DNA of 31,550 bases from RGIG8497 sp045593265. GTDB lineage: Bacteria; Bacillota; Clostridia; RGIG6154. The translations under genes and the position numbers were made by a program. Shown here piece after piece: positions 7,697 through 15,705 of the stretch. The notes under the pieces were generated by a model. That model was given only the letters and a program-made list of their open reading frames with translations. It made no database searches and was not told the origin of the DNA. Where the stretch lies: assembly GCA_045593265.1 (NCBI GenBank), contig JAZNWH010000020.1:1-31550 (forward strand), read 5' to 3'. The number at the start of each line of letters is the position of its first letter. Position 1 is the first letter of the stretch.

Positions 7697-9166
7697 ATGA
7701 AAAAAATGTTATCATTTGACTTTGGCGCATCAAGCGGCAGAGCAATACTTGGTACAATAGATAATGGTGTACTAAAAACTGAAGAAATGCACCGTTTCAG
7801 CAATGATCCTGTTGAAATTAATGGTACGTTCACATGGGATATTTTAAGATTGTTTTTTGAAATTAAGCAGGGTATTTTAAAATGCGTAAATGCAGGACAT
7901 AAAGACATTGATTCTATTGGTATTGACACTTGGGGTGTTGATGTTGGTTTTCTTGATAAAAAAGGCAGATTAATCGGAAATCCATTACACTATCGTGATA
8001 CTATTACAGAAGGTATTCAGGAAAAAGCGTTCAAAGTAATGGAAGCTAAAAAACTTTATGAGCGCACCGGTATTCAATTTATGGATTTCAATACACTTTT
8101 CCAGCTTCACGCCATGAAACTCGATGAGTATGTTCCGTATCTCAATGCTGATAAGATGTTGTTTACTCCTGACTTACTTAATTATTTTCTTACAGGTGAG
8201 AAAACTACAGAATATTCTATTGCAAGTACAAGTCAGTTACTTGATGCAGAAAAACGCGATTGGGCAGAAGACGTTCTTGAAGCCTTTGAAATCAATAAAA
8301 ATATACTTTGTGATATAGTTATGCCCGGTACAATTATCGGTAAGCTTTCAAAAAGACTTGCTGATGAACTTGGTTGCGACCAAATTCCTGTAGTTGCTAT
8401 TGCAGGCCATGATACAGCATCCGCTGTTGCTTGTGTACCTGCTGAAAATGAAAACTATGCATATATTAGTTGTGGAACATGGTCTTTATTAGGTGTTGAA
8501 ATTGATGCACCTGTTCTTAATGAAAAATCTTTCGATGCTGCTTTTACAAATGAAGGTGGAGCTTTTAATAAAATAAGATTTTTGAAGAATATAATTGGCT
8601 TATGGCTTGTTCAGGAATGCAAGAGACATTGGGACAGAAGAGGTGTAGGAAAGTCTTTTGCTGAACTTGAAACTCTTGCAAGAGCATCTGAACCTTTCAG
8701 AAGCTTTATCGACCCATCAGATGATTCTTTTATGGCTCCTAATGATATGCCTGCACGTATTGCTGAATATTGTAAGAAAACAAATCAGCCTGTTCCTGAA
8801 ACTCAGGGTCAGTTTGTAAGATGTATTATGGAAAGTTTGGCACTCAAATACAGACAGGCAATTGAAAATCTTGAAACAGTTATCGGTAGACCTGTTGAAA
8901 CAATTAATATGGTTGGCGGCGGTATTAAAGATAAAATGCTTTGTCAGTTTACTGCTGAAGGCACAAACAGAAAGGTTATAACAGGTCCGGTAGAAGCTAC
9001 AGCTATGGGAAACCTTCTTATGCAGGCTTATGCTCTTGGTGAAATCAAGACACTTGAAGAACTTCGTGATGTTGTAAGAAAGTCAACAGATTTGGATGTG
9101 TATATGCCTGATAATCGTGAAGCTTGGGATGCAGCTTATACAAAATTTCTTGAAATTATAAAATAA
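7697..9166 (+). CDS. rhaB: Rhamnulokinase-family sugar kinase (FGGY), probable L-fuculo- or D-ribulokinase
   Basis: This is an ATP-dependent ketose kinase of the FGGY family, 489 aa. The N-terminal phosphate-binding segment SFDFGASSGR opens the first domain. IGIDTWGVDVGFLD, AIAGHDTASAVA and YISCGTWSLLGVE match rhamnulokinases, and NMVGGGIKDKMLCQ is the adenosine-site loop. Sequence alone points to RhaB, but no rhamnose isomerase or aldolase is nearby and it follows fucI. The likely substrate is therefore the FucI product, L-fuculose or D-ribulose. The start is ATG four bases after GAGGTGG. The gene symbol names the family, not a proven substrate. Confidence 0.85.
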   Translation: MKKMLSFDFGASSGRAILGTIDNGVLKTEEMHRFSNDPVEINGTFTWDILRLFFEIKQGILKCVNAGHKDIDSIGIDTWGVDVGFLDKKGRLIGNPLHYRDTITEGIQEKAFKVMEAKKLYERTGIQFMDFNTLFQLHAMKLDEYVPYLNADKMLFTPDLLNYFLTGEKTTEYSIASTSQLLDAEKRDWAEDVLEAFEINKNILCDIVMPGTIIGKLSKRLADELGCDQIPVVAIAGHDTASAVACVPAENENYAYISCGTWSLLGVEIDAPVLNEKSFDAAFTNEGGAFNKIRFLKNIIGLWLVQECKRHWDRRGVGKSFAELETLARASEPFRSFIDPSDDSFMAPNDMPARIAEYCKKTNQPVPETQGQFVRCIMESLALKYRQAIENLETVIGRPVETINMVGGGIKDKMLCQFTAEGTNRKVITGPVEATAMGNLLMQAYALGEIKTLEELRDVVRKSTDLDVYMPDNREAWDAAYTKFLEIIK

Positions 9167-9172
9167 TTTTTA

Positions 9173-9206
9173 TGCATTGGTTACAGCAACAGCTGTAACC
9201 AATGCA
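9173..9206 (+). other. Perfect 15-bp hairpin between the kinase gene and pcrA
   Basis: TGCATTGGTTACAGC pairs fully with its reverse complement around an AACA loop. It starts six bases after the kinase stop and ends 14 bases before the pcrA ATG, just ahead of the AGGTG ribosome site. A-rich rather than T-rich sequence follows, so it is a poor terminator by the usual rule despite great stem strength. Confidence 0.8.
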
Positions 9207-9220
9207 AAATTAGGTGAAAT

Positions 9221-11395
9221 ATGAGCAATTTAAATGACAAACAGCTTGAAGCTGTAAATACCATAAATGGTCCTGTTCTTATATTAGCAGGAGCAGGAAG
9301 TGGAAAAACAACAGTTTTAATTAATAGAATTAATCATATGATAAGTAATTGTAATATTGCTCCCTGGAGCATTTTAACAATTACATTTACAAATAAAGCG
9401 GCAAATGAAATCAAGGAAAGACTTGCTAACACTATTGGCGATGACACAAAGGAAATCTGGGCAAGCACATTTCATTCAATGTGTGTTAGGTTACTTCGCA
9501 GAGATGCCGAAAAAATAGGATACAAGGCTGGATTTACTATATATGATACTGCTGATTCAACTACATTAATTAAAGAATGTATTAAAGAATTAGGCTACAA
9601 TGATAAAGATTTTGCACCTAAAATGGTGCTTTCAGCAATTAGTTCTGCAAAAGATAAATTAATAACTCCAAATGCTTTTCTAAGAGAATATACAGGCGAT
9701 TTCAGAATGGAAAAGATAGGTCGATTATATGAAAAGTATCAACAAAAATTAAAATCTTATAATGCATTTGATTATGATGATTTAATTATGCAGTCAGTCA
9801 TACTTTTAGAAAATAACGATGATGTTTTGAATTATTATCAAAACAAGTTTAAATATATAATGGTAGATGAATATCAAGATACTTCCCACAGTCAGTACAG
9901 ATTGATTTATAATCTTGCTAAATCTCATCATAATATTTGTGTAGTAGGTGATGATGACCAATCTATTTATAAATTCCGTGGTGCTGATATATCTAATATT
10001 CTTGATTTTGAAAAACAATTTAAAGATACGAAAATTATAAAGCTTGAACAGAATTATCGTTCAACTCAACCTATTTTGGACGCTGCTAATGCGGTAATTA
10101 AAAATAATGGTTCGAGAAAAAGTAAAAACTTATGGACAAGTAAATCAAATGGAGATAAAGTCTCAGTATACTGCGCAGCAAACGAACGCGAAGAAGCTTA
10201 TTACGCAGTAAGAAAGATTGAAGATTACATAAGGAATGGTGGTAATTATAAGGATGTTGCTATACTTTTCAGAATGAACGCTCAATCCCGTGTATTGGAA
10301 GAAGTTCTTCTTAATAATGCAATACCCTACAGATTACTATCAGGTGTTAAATTTTATGATAGAAAAGAAATTAAAGATTTAATTGCATATCTGAGACTCG
10401 TTGTTAACATAACCGATGATATAAGTTTAACCAGAATTATAAATGAACCTAAGCGTTCTATAGGAAAGACAACCATTGATAAAGTAGCAAAACTTGCATA
10501 TGAAAATAATACAGGCATGTTTGATGTGTTGTGTCATGTATCTGAGTTTGATGAATTAAGAAGAAGTGCAGCGGGTATATTGTCTTTTACCAATCTTATA
10601 AATAATCTAAGAGATAAAAAAGATGAGCTTACAGTAAGTGAGTTTATAAAAACATTAATTTCAGATAGTGGTTATGTTTATGCTCTCGAAAAAGAAAATA
10701 CGATCGAAGCAAAGACAAGAATAGAAAATATTAATGAATTTCTATCCGTAGTGCTTGAATTCGAAAAAGCTATGCCGGATGGTACTTTAAATGATTTTCT
10801 TGAAGGAGTTTCTCTATTATCCGACATCGATAATTACGATGAGGAACAAGATGCAGTTGTTCTTATGACCTTGCATAGTGCAAAAGGATTAGAATTTCCA
10901 CTTGTTTTTATCGTAGGTATGGAGGAAAATGTGTTTCCTTCTTCTATTTCAATGTTCAGCACGGAAGAAATAGAAGAAGAACGTCGTCTTTGTTATGTTG
11001 GAATAACTCGTGCTAAAGAGAAATTGTATTTGATTTCTTCTGCTTCAAGAATGATATTTGGGCAAACAAGCTATAATCCTCCTTCAAGATTTATCAGCGA
11101 AATCCCAAGTGAATTTTTGGATGGAGAATTTTCAAGACCTAAAGAAACAGGTTACAGATTTGAGTCGGAAGTTAAAAACTATTCAACTATTTTTAACAAC
11201 AATATCACCCAAAAAACAAAAACTGCTACCAGTTTTGACTTTAAACCTGGCGACCGAGTAAGACATATGCGTTTTGGTGAAGGTACTGTATTAAGCGCTG
11301 TTCCTATGGGAGCTGATGTAAAATTATCTATAGCATTTGATGACGTAGGAACTAAAAACTTAATGGCTACTTTTGCCAAACTTAAAAAAATATAA
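9221..11395 (+). CDS. pcrA: ATP-dependent DNA helicase PcrA (UvrD family)
   Basis: It is a superfamily 1 3'-5' helicase acting in repair and replication, 724 aa. Motifs appear in order: Walker A AGAGSGKTT (23-31), TFTNKAA (motif Ia, 55-61), DEYQDT (216-221), GDDDQSIYKFRGA (motif III), QNYRST (motif IV), LMTLHSAKGLEF (motif V) and YVGITRAKEKLYL (motif VI). The C-terminal 50 residues (FKPGDRVRHMRFGEG onward) form the Tudor-like domain of PcrA that binds RNA polymerase. The start is ATG with TAGGTG upstream. No separate promoter is evident in the 54-base gap, so it may share the sugar-gene transcript through the preceding hairpin. The yerC-like gene follows 14 bases later. Confidence 0.96.
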   Translation: MSNLNDKQLEAVNTINGPVLILAGAGSGKTTVLINRINHMISNCNIAPWSILTITFTNKAANEIKERLANTIGDDTKEIWASTFHSMCVRLLRRDAEKIGYKAGFTIYDTADSTTLIKECIKELGYNDKDFAPKMVLSAISSAKDKLITPNAFLREYTGDFRMEKIGRLYEKYQQKLKSYNAFDYDDLIMQSVILLENNDDVLNYYQNKFKYIMVDEYQDTSHSQYRLIYNLAKSHHNICVVGDDDQSIYKFRGADISNILDFEKQFKDTKIIKLEQNYRSTQPILDAANAVIKNNGSRKSKNLWTSKSNGDKVSVYCAANEREEAYYAVRKIEDYIRNGGNYKDVAILFRMNAQSRVLEEVLLNNAIPYRLLSGVKFYDRKEIKDLIAYLRLVVNITDDISLTRIINEPKRSIGKTTIDKVAKLAYENNTGMFDVLCHVSEFDELRRSAAGILSFTNLINNLRDKKDELTVSEFIKTLISDSGYVYALEKENTIEAKTRIENINEFLSVVLEFEKAMPDGTLNDFLEGVSLLSDIDNYDEEQDAVVLMTLHSAKGLEFPLVFIVGMEENVFPSSISMFSTEEIEEERRLCYVGITRAKEKLYLISSASRMIFGQTSYNPPSRFISEIPSEFLDGEFSRPKETGYRFESEVKNYSTIFNNNITQKTKTATSFDFKPGDRVRHMRFGEGTVLSAVPMGADVKLSIAFDDVGTKNLMATFAKLKKI

Positions 11396-11409
11396 CAGGA
11401 GATAAAGAG

Positions 11410-11697
11410 ATGGATTTAAAAGATAAAAATGTAGATAAAGAGTATCTTTACAAAGCGATACTTTCTCTTGAAAGCGTTGAAGAATGTGATAAATTTTTCG
11501 ATGATATATGTACTGTCAAAGAGATTTTAGATTTATCGCTGCGTCTTAAAGTTGCTAAATTACTCAGAGAAAAAGTATCTTATACAGATATTGAAAAACT
11601 TACTGGTGCAAGTTCTGCTACAATCAGCAGAATAGGCAGATGCGTAAATTATGGTGCAGGCGGATACGAAATTGTGCTTGACAGATTAGAGGATTAA
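11410..11697 (+). CDS. yerC: YerC/YecD family TrpR-related protein
   Basis: The 95-aa protein has a TrpR-like helix-turn-helix (VSYTDIEKLTGASSATISRIGRCVNYG, about 56-80) preceded by helices. The family is known from Bacillus, where yerC sits near pcrA, and its target is poorly defined. The start is ATG six bases after AGGAGAT. One base separates it from the methyltransferase gene. Assignment to the family is firm; any regulated gene is unknown. Confidence 0.88.
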   Translation: MDLKDKNVDKEYLYKAILSLESVEECDKFFDDICTVKEILDLSLRLKVAKLLREKVSYTDIEKLTGASSATISRIGRCVNYGAGGYEIVLDRLED

Positions 11698-11698
11698 T

Positions 11699-12433
11699 AT
11701 GGATTGCTATGTTGATTTCGCGTCTGTATACGACAGACTCACCTATGATATTAATTATAAAGAATTTGTTGATTTTGTGGATAAAATCTTACTGCGTCAT
11801 GGTAAAAAACCTAAGCTTATACTGGAACTTGCATGTGGAACAGGTAATATGACTTGTGAATTTAACAAGAAAGGGTATGACATTATAGGTGTGGATAACT
11901 CTGTTGATATGTTATCACAAGCGCGTGAAAAATGTCCTCAGAATCTGTTACTTTTGCAGGATATGACCGAATTTGAATTATATGGTACTGTTGATGCTAT
12001 TGTGTGCTTATTAGATAGTGTTAATTACATTACTGATGAAAACAAATTAATTAAAATGTTTTCTTTGATTCATAATTATCTTGAGTATGATGGTTTGTTT
12101 GTTTTTGACATAAACAGTGAATACAAATTGAGAAATATAATCGCTGAAAACACATTTGTTTTTGATACAGACGATATTTTCTATACCTGGGAAAATGAAC
12201 AGCAAGAGGATAGTGTTAATTTTAACTTAACCTTTTTTGTGAAAAATAATTTGGGTACTTTTGATAAAATTCAGGAAACTCATACAGAAAAAGTATATCT
12301 TGTTGACAAATTGGTTAAAATGATTACAGAATCAGGTCTTGAATATGTGGCTACTTATGCAGATTTTTCTTTTGATGAGCCTAAAACTGATTCTGAACGT
12401 ATTTTTATAGTTGCACGAAAAATAAAAGCTTGA
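11699..12433 (+). CDS. Class I SAM-dependent methyltransferase
   Basis: The 244-aa protein has a Rossmann methyltransferase fold. Motif I, LELACGTGN, is at about 42-50, the acidic end of strand 2 is IIGVDNS (62-68), and later strands include VDAIVCLLDSVNY and GLFVFDINSEYK. This is the small-molecule or uncharacterised methyltransferase type common in Firmicutes; the substrate is unknown. The gene follows yerC after one base, with no clear separate promoter. Its stop codon overlaps the -35 box of the cold-shock promoter. Confidence 0.85.
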   Translation: MDCYVDFASVYDRLTYDINYKEFVDFVDKILLRHGKKPKLILELACGTGNMTCEFNKKGYDIIGVDNSVDMLSQAREKCPQNLLLLQDMTEFELYGTVDAIVCLLDSVNYITDENKLIKMFSLIHNYLEYDGLFVFDINSEYKLRNIIAENTFVFDTDDIFYTWENEQQEDSVNFNLTFFVKNNLGTFDKIQETHTEKVYLVDKLVKMITESGLEYVATYADFSFDEPKTDSERIFIVARKIKA

Positions 12434-12458
12434 CATAATTTGTCAGTTATGTTAAGAT
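12430..12458 (+). promoter_or_regulatory. Cold-shock gene promoter
   Basis: TTGACA (12430-12435), 17 bases, then TAAGAT (12453-12458) with a TGT extension. It overlaps the methyltransferase stop. The predicted leader of about 60 bases can form two small hairpins, CGCA/TGCG near 12469 and TCCAC/GTGGG near 12490-12505. Confidence 0.75.
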
Positions 12459-12526
12459 ATTATTTGCGCAGATGTGCGACGAAGGGTTATCCACGTTTAG
12501 TGGGAATTGAAAGGAATGGTAGTATA

Positions 12527-12727
12527 ATGGCAAACGGTAAAGTAAAATGGTTTAATGCTGAAAAAGGCTATGGCTTCATTGAAAGTGAAGACGGAACAGA
12601 TGTTTTTGTTCATTATTCAGCAATTGAAATGGAAGGTTACAAAACCCTCGAAGAAGGAACAGAAGTAACTTTTGAAGTTAGTGAAGGCGCTAAGGGTCCT
12701 CAGGCTTCTAATGTTCAGAAAGCGTAA
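12527..12727 (+). CDS. csp: Cold-shock protein (CspA family)
   Basis: This is a 66-aa single cold-shock domain that binds single-stranded nucleic acid as an RNA chaperone. RNP1 is KGYGFIE (13-19) and RNP2 is DVFVHYSAI (25-33). I start it at ATG MANGKVKWFN, the universal N-terminus; a longer upstream extension has no support. A weak AAAGGAA lies about 11 bases upstream. A three-codon ATG GTA GTA TAA precedes it, and its stop overlaps the csp ATG. The gene has its own promoter and a strong terminator, so it is monocistronic. Confidence 0.95.
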   Translation: MANGKVKWFNAEKGYGFIESEDGTDVFVHYSAIEMEGYKTLEEGTEVTFEVSEGAKGPQASNVQKA

Positions 12728-12785
12728 TTGAAGCTTGAATGACTGTTTTTATATAGCATTAAGTTTTGAAAACTATTTTTGATTT

Positions 12786-12818
12786 AATAGCCATCCATAG
12801 GGATGGCTATTATTTTTT
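12786..12818 (+). terminator. Intrinsic terminator after csp
   Basis: A perfect 11-bp stem AATAGCCATCC/GGATGGCTATT with an ATAG loop is followed by a run of T. Confidence 0.93.
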
Positions 12819-12838
12819 AAAAAATCATATTTGATTTA

Positions 12839-12867
12839 TTGACATAAGTAAAGTTTTAAGTTATAAT
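12839..12867 (+). promoter_or_regulatory. Consensus promoter of the LCP gene
   Basis: TTGACA, a 17-base spacer and TATAAT: a perfect housekeeping promoter. The expected transcript start near 12874 lies after the first in-frame ATG (12871), which supports translation from the TTG at 12895. Confidence 0.9.
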
Positions 12868-12894
12868 TGTATGGTGTCAAATGGAGGCGATTTT

Positions 12895-13764
12895 TTGAAC
12901 ATTAAAAAGTTTTTTATTACATTATTGATTTCAACAGCTTCTTTGCTGTTAATTATATCTGTAGTTCTTGGAATAATATTTTCTCATAGTATTACTCAGT
13001 CTGTTGGTGGTGGTGAAGATATTGAAGAGCTTGATAAAGTTTTACCCGACAGTAGAAGAAATATTGTTCTTTTTGGTACAGACAAAAGCCAGAGACTTGC
13101 TGACGTAATTATGATTTTTTCAATTTCTCAAAAAGAAGAAGAAATTAATTTAATATCTGTTCCACGTGATACGAAAGTAAAAGTACCGGGTTATGGTACA
13201 TATAAAATTACCGAAACTTTCAGCTTTGGTAATGATCCTGGAATAATTGTATCCGAAGTAAAGGAAGCTACAGGTATTCCAATTCACGATTATGTTGTGG
13301 TTAATTTTAATGCGGTTGAAGAGGCAATAGACGCTCTTGGTGGTGTGGAATTTAACGTTCCTCAAGATATGTATTATAGAGATCCCGAACAAGATTTATA
13401 TATTAATCTGAGAAGAGGATATCAGACATTAAATGGAGATAAATCACTACAGCTCCTTAGATTCCGAAGTTATCCTATGGGCGATATAAGAAGAACTGAA
13501 GTACAAAGAGATTATATTAAGGCTTTGTTTGAACAAAAGGCTACTGTAAAGAATTTCAGTAAAATAGATGATTTATATAAGGTGGTTGAAAACAACATTA
13601 AATCAAGTATGAGCTATGGCGAAATTGTATCGTACGCAAATACTGTAAGAAAAATGAAAGAACCTACATTTAATACTGTAGAAATTCCTTATATACTTGC
13701 TGATCCTTATGTATTAATTGATTCTGAAAAAATGGCATCAATTGCTCAGCTTTATTTCCAATAA
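12895..13764 (+). CDS. LytR-CpsA-Psr (LCP) family cell-wall glycopolymer ligase
   Basis: LCP proteins transfer lipid-linked anionic glycopolymers onto peptidoglycan at the outer membrane face. This 289-aa protein has a single N-terminal membrane helix (about residues 5-28, FFITLLISTASLLLII) and an extracellular LCP domain. Key features are the Asp of IVLFGTD, the SVPRDTKV loop and arginines in RFRSYPMGDIRRTEVQR that hold the pyrophosphate. I choose TTG at 12895, seven bases after GGAGG; the ATG eight codons earlier lies at or before the predicted transcript start. The SGNH hydrolase gene follows 15 bases later. Confidence 0.9.
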   Translation: MNIKKFFITLLISTASLLLIISVVLGIIFSHSITQSVGGGEDIEELDKVLPDSRRNIVLFGTDKSQRLADVIMIFSISQKEEEINLISVPRDTKVKVPGYGTYKITETFSFGNDPGIIVSEVKEATGIPIHDYVVVNFNAVEEAIDALGGVEFNVPQDMYYRDPEQDLYINLRRGYQTLNGDKSLQLLRFRSYPMGDIRRTEVQRDYIKALFEQKATVKNFSKIDDLYKVVENNIKSSMSYGEIVSYANTVRKMKEPTFNTVEIPYILADPYVLIDSEKMASIAQLYFQ

Positions 13765-13779
13765 TGGAATATAAGTGTA

Positions 13780-14787
13780 ATGTTATATAACGTTTTGTTT
13801 TTTAATGCCCAGGAGGTTGTAAAAACAAATATCGGTTATAAAATTTATCGTTATGACAGGGAAACTCTTTCGAAAATTGACACAAAAACTAATCCAAACG
13901 CCCTATGGATGGGAAGATATTCCTGTGGAACTGAAATAAGATTTTATTCAGACTCTGATATTATAACTGTTACTTTATTACCTGAAGCTGCAGATGGAAA
14001 TGTATGTTTTTATGCAGGAAATTATTTTGCAGGGAAATATGAATTAAAGGCGGGACAATATACAACTATTGTTTTGAGAAAACCTGATTTTTTTGATAAA
14101 GTTGATAGCAGCTTTTTTGATAGTAATACTTTTGATAAAAATGTATGGCGTATTTGTCCACATAACTGCATTATCACGCTTTGCGACATAGATAATGTAA
14201 ATGGAATTCTTCGTCTTCCTGAAAAAGAAGAAATGCCATCTAAAACAATGATAGCTTATGGTTCTTCTATTACGCATGGTGCTGGTGCTGTCAGTAATCC
14301 ATATTGCTATATTGAAAATGTTGGAAGGTTACTTGGGGTAAATATTCTCAATAAAGGCTTAGGCGGTTCATGCTTCTGTGAAAAAGAGGTTACTGATATG
14401 CTGGTGAAAAATGATTTTGATTATGCATATCTGGAGCTTGGTGTAAATATGCTTAAGAAAATTAAACCTGATGAATTCAGACACAGAATAGATTATCTTG
14501 TAGCAAAAATTGCTGAGAAAGATGTACCTGTATTCATGACTACAATATACAGATGCCATTCCTTATATTTTAATGATAAGGAATTTATGTCAGATTTTAA
14601 TGCTTATAATGAATGTATAATTGATATTTTTAACAAGTATAGAAAAGATGATTGGAAATTACTTGACGGTCAAAAAATTCTTTCTGACACAACTTATCTT
14701 ACAACCGATGGTATTCATCCATCTACTGAAGGACATTTCGAAATGGCACATAATATTGTAGACCAAATAAAAGATTTGATTAATTAA
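13780..14787 (+). CDS. SGNH/GDSL-type hydrolase with N-terminal accessory domain
   Basis: This 335-aa protein is a probable carbohydrate or acyl esterase. An N-terminal beta-rich domain (about 1-150) resembles that of SsfX3-like and CE2/CE3-type esterases. The catalytic domain shows GSSITHG (161-167, nucleophile Ser163), GLGGS (193-197), LGVNM with Asn223, and DGIHPS with Asp310 and His313. There is no signal peptide, so a cytoplasmic site is likely. The upstream ribosome site is weak, and a strong AGGAGG lies inside the reading frame at 13811, after the chosen ATG. The N-terminal match suggests the early residues are real, though TTG at 13795 is an alternative. It is co-transcribed with the LCP gene. 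Confidence 0.85.
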   Translation: MLYNVLFFNAQEVVKTNIGYKIYRYDRETLSKIDTKTNPNALWMGRYSCGTEIRFYSDSDIITVTLLPEAADGNVCFYAGNYFAGKYELKAGQYTTIVLRKPDFFDKVDSSFFDSNTFDKNVWRICPHNCIITLCDIDNVNGILRLPEKEEMPSKTMIAYGSSITHGAGAVSNPYCYIENVGRLLGVNILNKGLGGSCFCEKEVTDMLVKNDFDYAYLELGVNMLKKIKPDEFRHRIDYLVAKIAEKDVPVFMTTIYRCHSLYFNDKEFMSDFNAYNECIIDIFNKYRKDDWKLLDGQKILSDTTYLTTDGIHPSTEGHFEMAHNIVDQIKDLIN

Positions 14788-14792
14788 TAGAT

Positions 14793-14827
14793 AAAAACTT
14801 CTGTTAGCATGCGAACAGAAGTTTTTT
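14793..14827. terminator. Bidirectional intrinsic terminator
   Basis: A 13-bp stem AAAAACTTCTGTT/AACAGAAGTTTTT has an eight-base loop and T-runs on both strands. It lies between the convergent SGNH hydrolase and sigG genes and can end both transcripts. Confidence 0.92.
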
Positions 14828-14871
14828 CTTATTTCATAAAAATCAAAATATTTTGAAATTTGTTAATGCGA

Positions 14872-15645
14872 CTAAATATTTTTTTTCATATGGTTAATTG
14901 CATTTTTCTCAAGCCTAGACACCTGTGCTTGTGAAATTCCAATTTCATTTGCAACTTCCATTTGTGTTTTTCCTTTAAAAAAACGTAGCATAACGATATT
15001 TTTTTCCCTATCATTTAATTTGGCAATTGCTTCTTTTAATGCTATATCTTCTGTCCAGTTTTCATCATTGTTTTTATTATCACTGACCTGATCCATAACA
15101 AATAGTGTATCACTTCCGTCATTAAAAACAGGTTCGTATAATGAAACAGGATCCTGTATTGCTTCCAATGCGTTTGAGACTTCTTTCGTTGTCAAATTTA
15201 ATTCTTTAGCTATTTCGTCGATAGAAGCTTCTTTGTTATATTTATGGAGGTACTTTTCTTTTACAGAGAGAGCTTTATATGCTATATCTTTTACAGAACG
15301 GGATACTCTTATTGAATTATAATCTCTTAAATATCTTCTTACTTCTCCAATTATCATTGGTACTGCGTATGTTGAAAACTGAACTCCAACACTTATGTCA
15401 AAATTATCAATAGCTTTTATTAATCCAATACATCCAACTTGAAATAAATCATCAGCTTGTTCACCACGATTATAAAACTTTTGTATTACACTTAAAACAA
15501 GACGTAAATTTCCGTTTATAAATTCTTCTCTTGCGTTATTGTCGCCTTGTTTGATTTTAATCATCAAAACTTCCTTTTCTTTACTGCTCAGAACAGGAAG
15601 TTTTGATGTGTTTACGCCACATATTTCTACTTTATTTACTATCAT
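14872..15645 (-). CDS. sigG: RNA polymerase sporulation sigma factor SigG
   Basis: It is the late forespore-specific sigma factor, 257 aa. The N-terminal NKVEICGVNTSKLPVLS is a hallmark of SigG. Region 2 follows (LVLSVIQKFYNRGEQADDLFQVGCIGLIKA...), then region 3, and region 4 with its helix-turn-helix TQMEVANEIGISQAQVSRLE near the C-terminus. The start is ATG six bases after GGAGGG. A perfect SigF-type promoter lies just upstream, matching the known SigF dependence of sigG in Bacillus. It lies downstream of dpaA-dpaB on the same strand; spoIIGA and sigE, its neighbours in many genomes, are absent here. Confidence 0.96.
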   Translation of the reverse strand: MIVNKVEICGVNTSKLPVLSSKEKEVLMIKIKQGDNNAREEFINGNLRLVLSVIQKFYNRGEQADDLFQVGCIGLIKAIDNFDISVGVQFSTYAVPMIIGEVRRYLRDYNSIRVSRSVKDIAYKALSVKEKYLHKYNKEASIDEIAKELNLTTKEVSNALEAIQDPVSLYEPVFNDGSDTLFVMDQVSDNKNNDENWTEDIALKEAIAKLNDREKNIVMLRFFKGKTQMEVANEIGISQAQVSRLEKNAINHMKKNI

Positions 15646-15671
15646 CTTATCCCTCCGTGCTTTTATATTTA

Positions 15672-15701
15672 CATTATTACCTTATTTCGTAATCTATATA
15701 C
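15672..15701 (-). promoter_or_regulatory. SigF-type promoter of sigG
   Basis: On the minus strand GTATA (15697-15701), a 15-base spacer and GGTAATAATG (15672-15681) fit the SigF consensus GYATA-N15-GGHNANAHTR at every position. It ends about 26 bases before the sigG ATG and begins five bases after the dpaB stop. The match is direct; forespore activity is inferred from Bacillus. Confidence 0.85.
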
Positions 15702-15705
15702 TAAA

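Noticed and set aside
12440..12526. Longer N-terminus for the cold-shock protein
   Set aside because: It would start before the predicted transcript start and add residues unknown in the family; the 66-aa form is complete.
12871..12894. ATG start for the LCP gene
   Set aside because: It lies only four bases after the -10 box, at or before the expected transcript start, and lacks a ribosome site.
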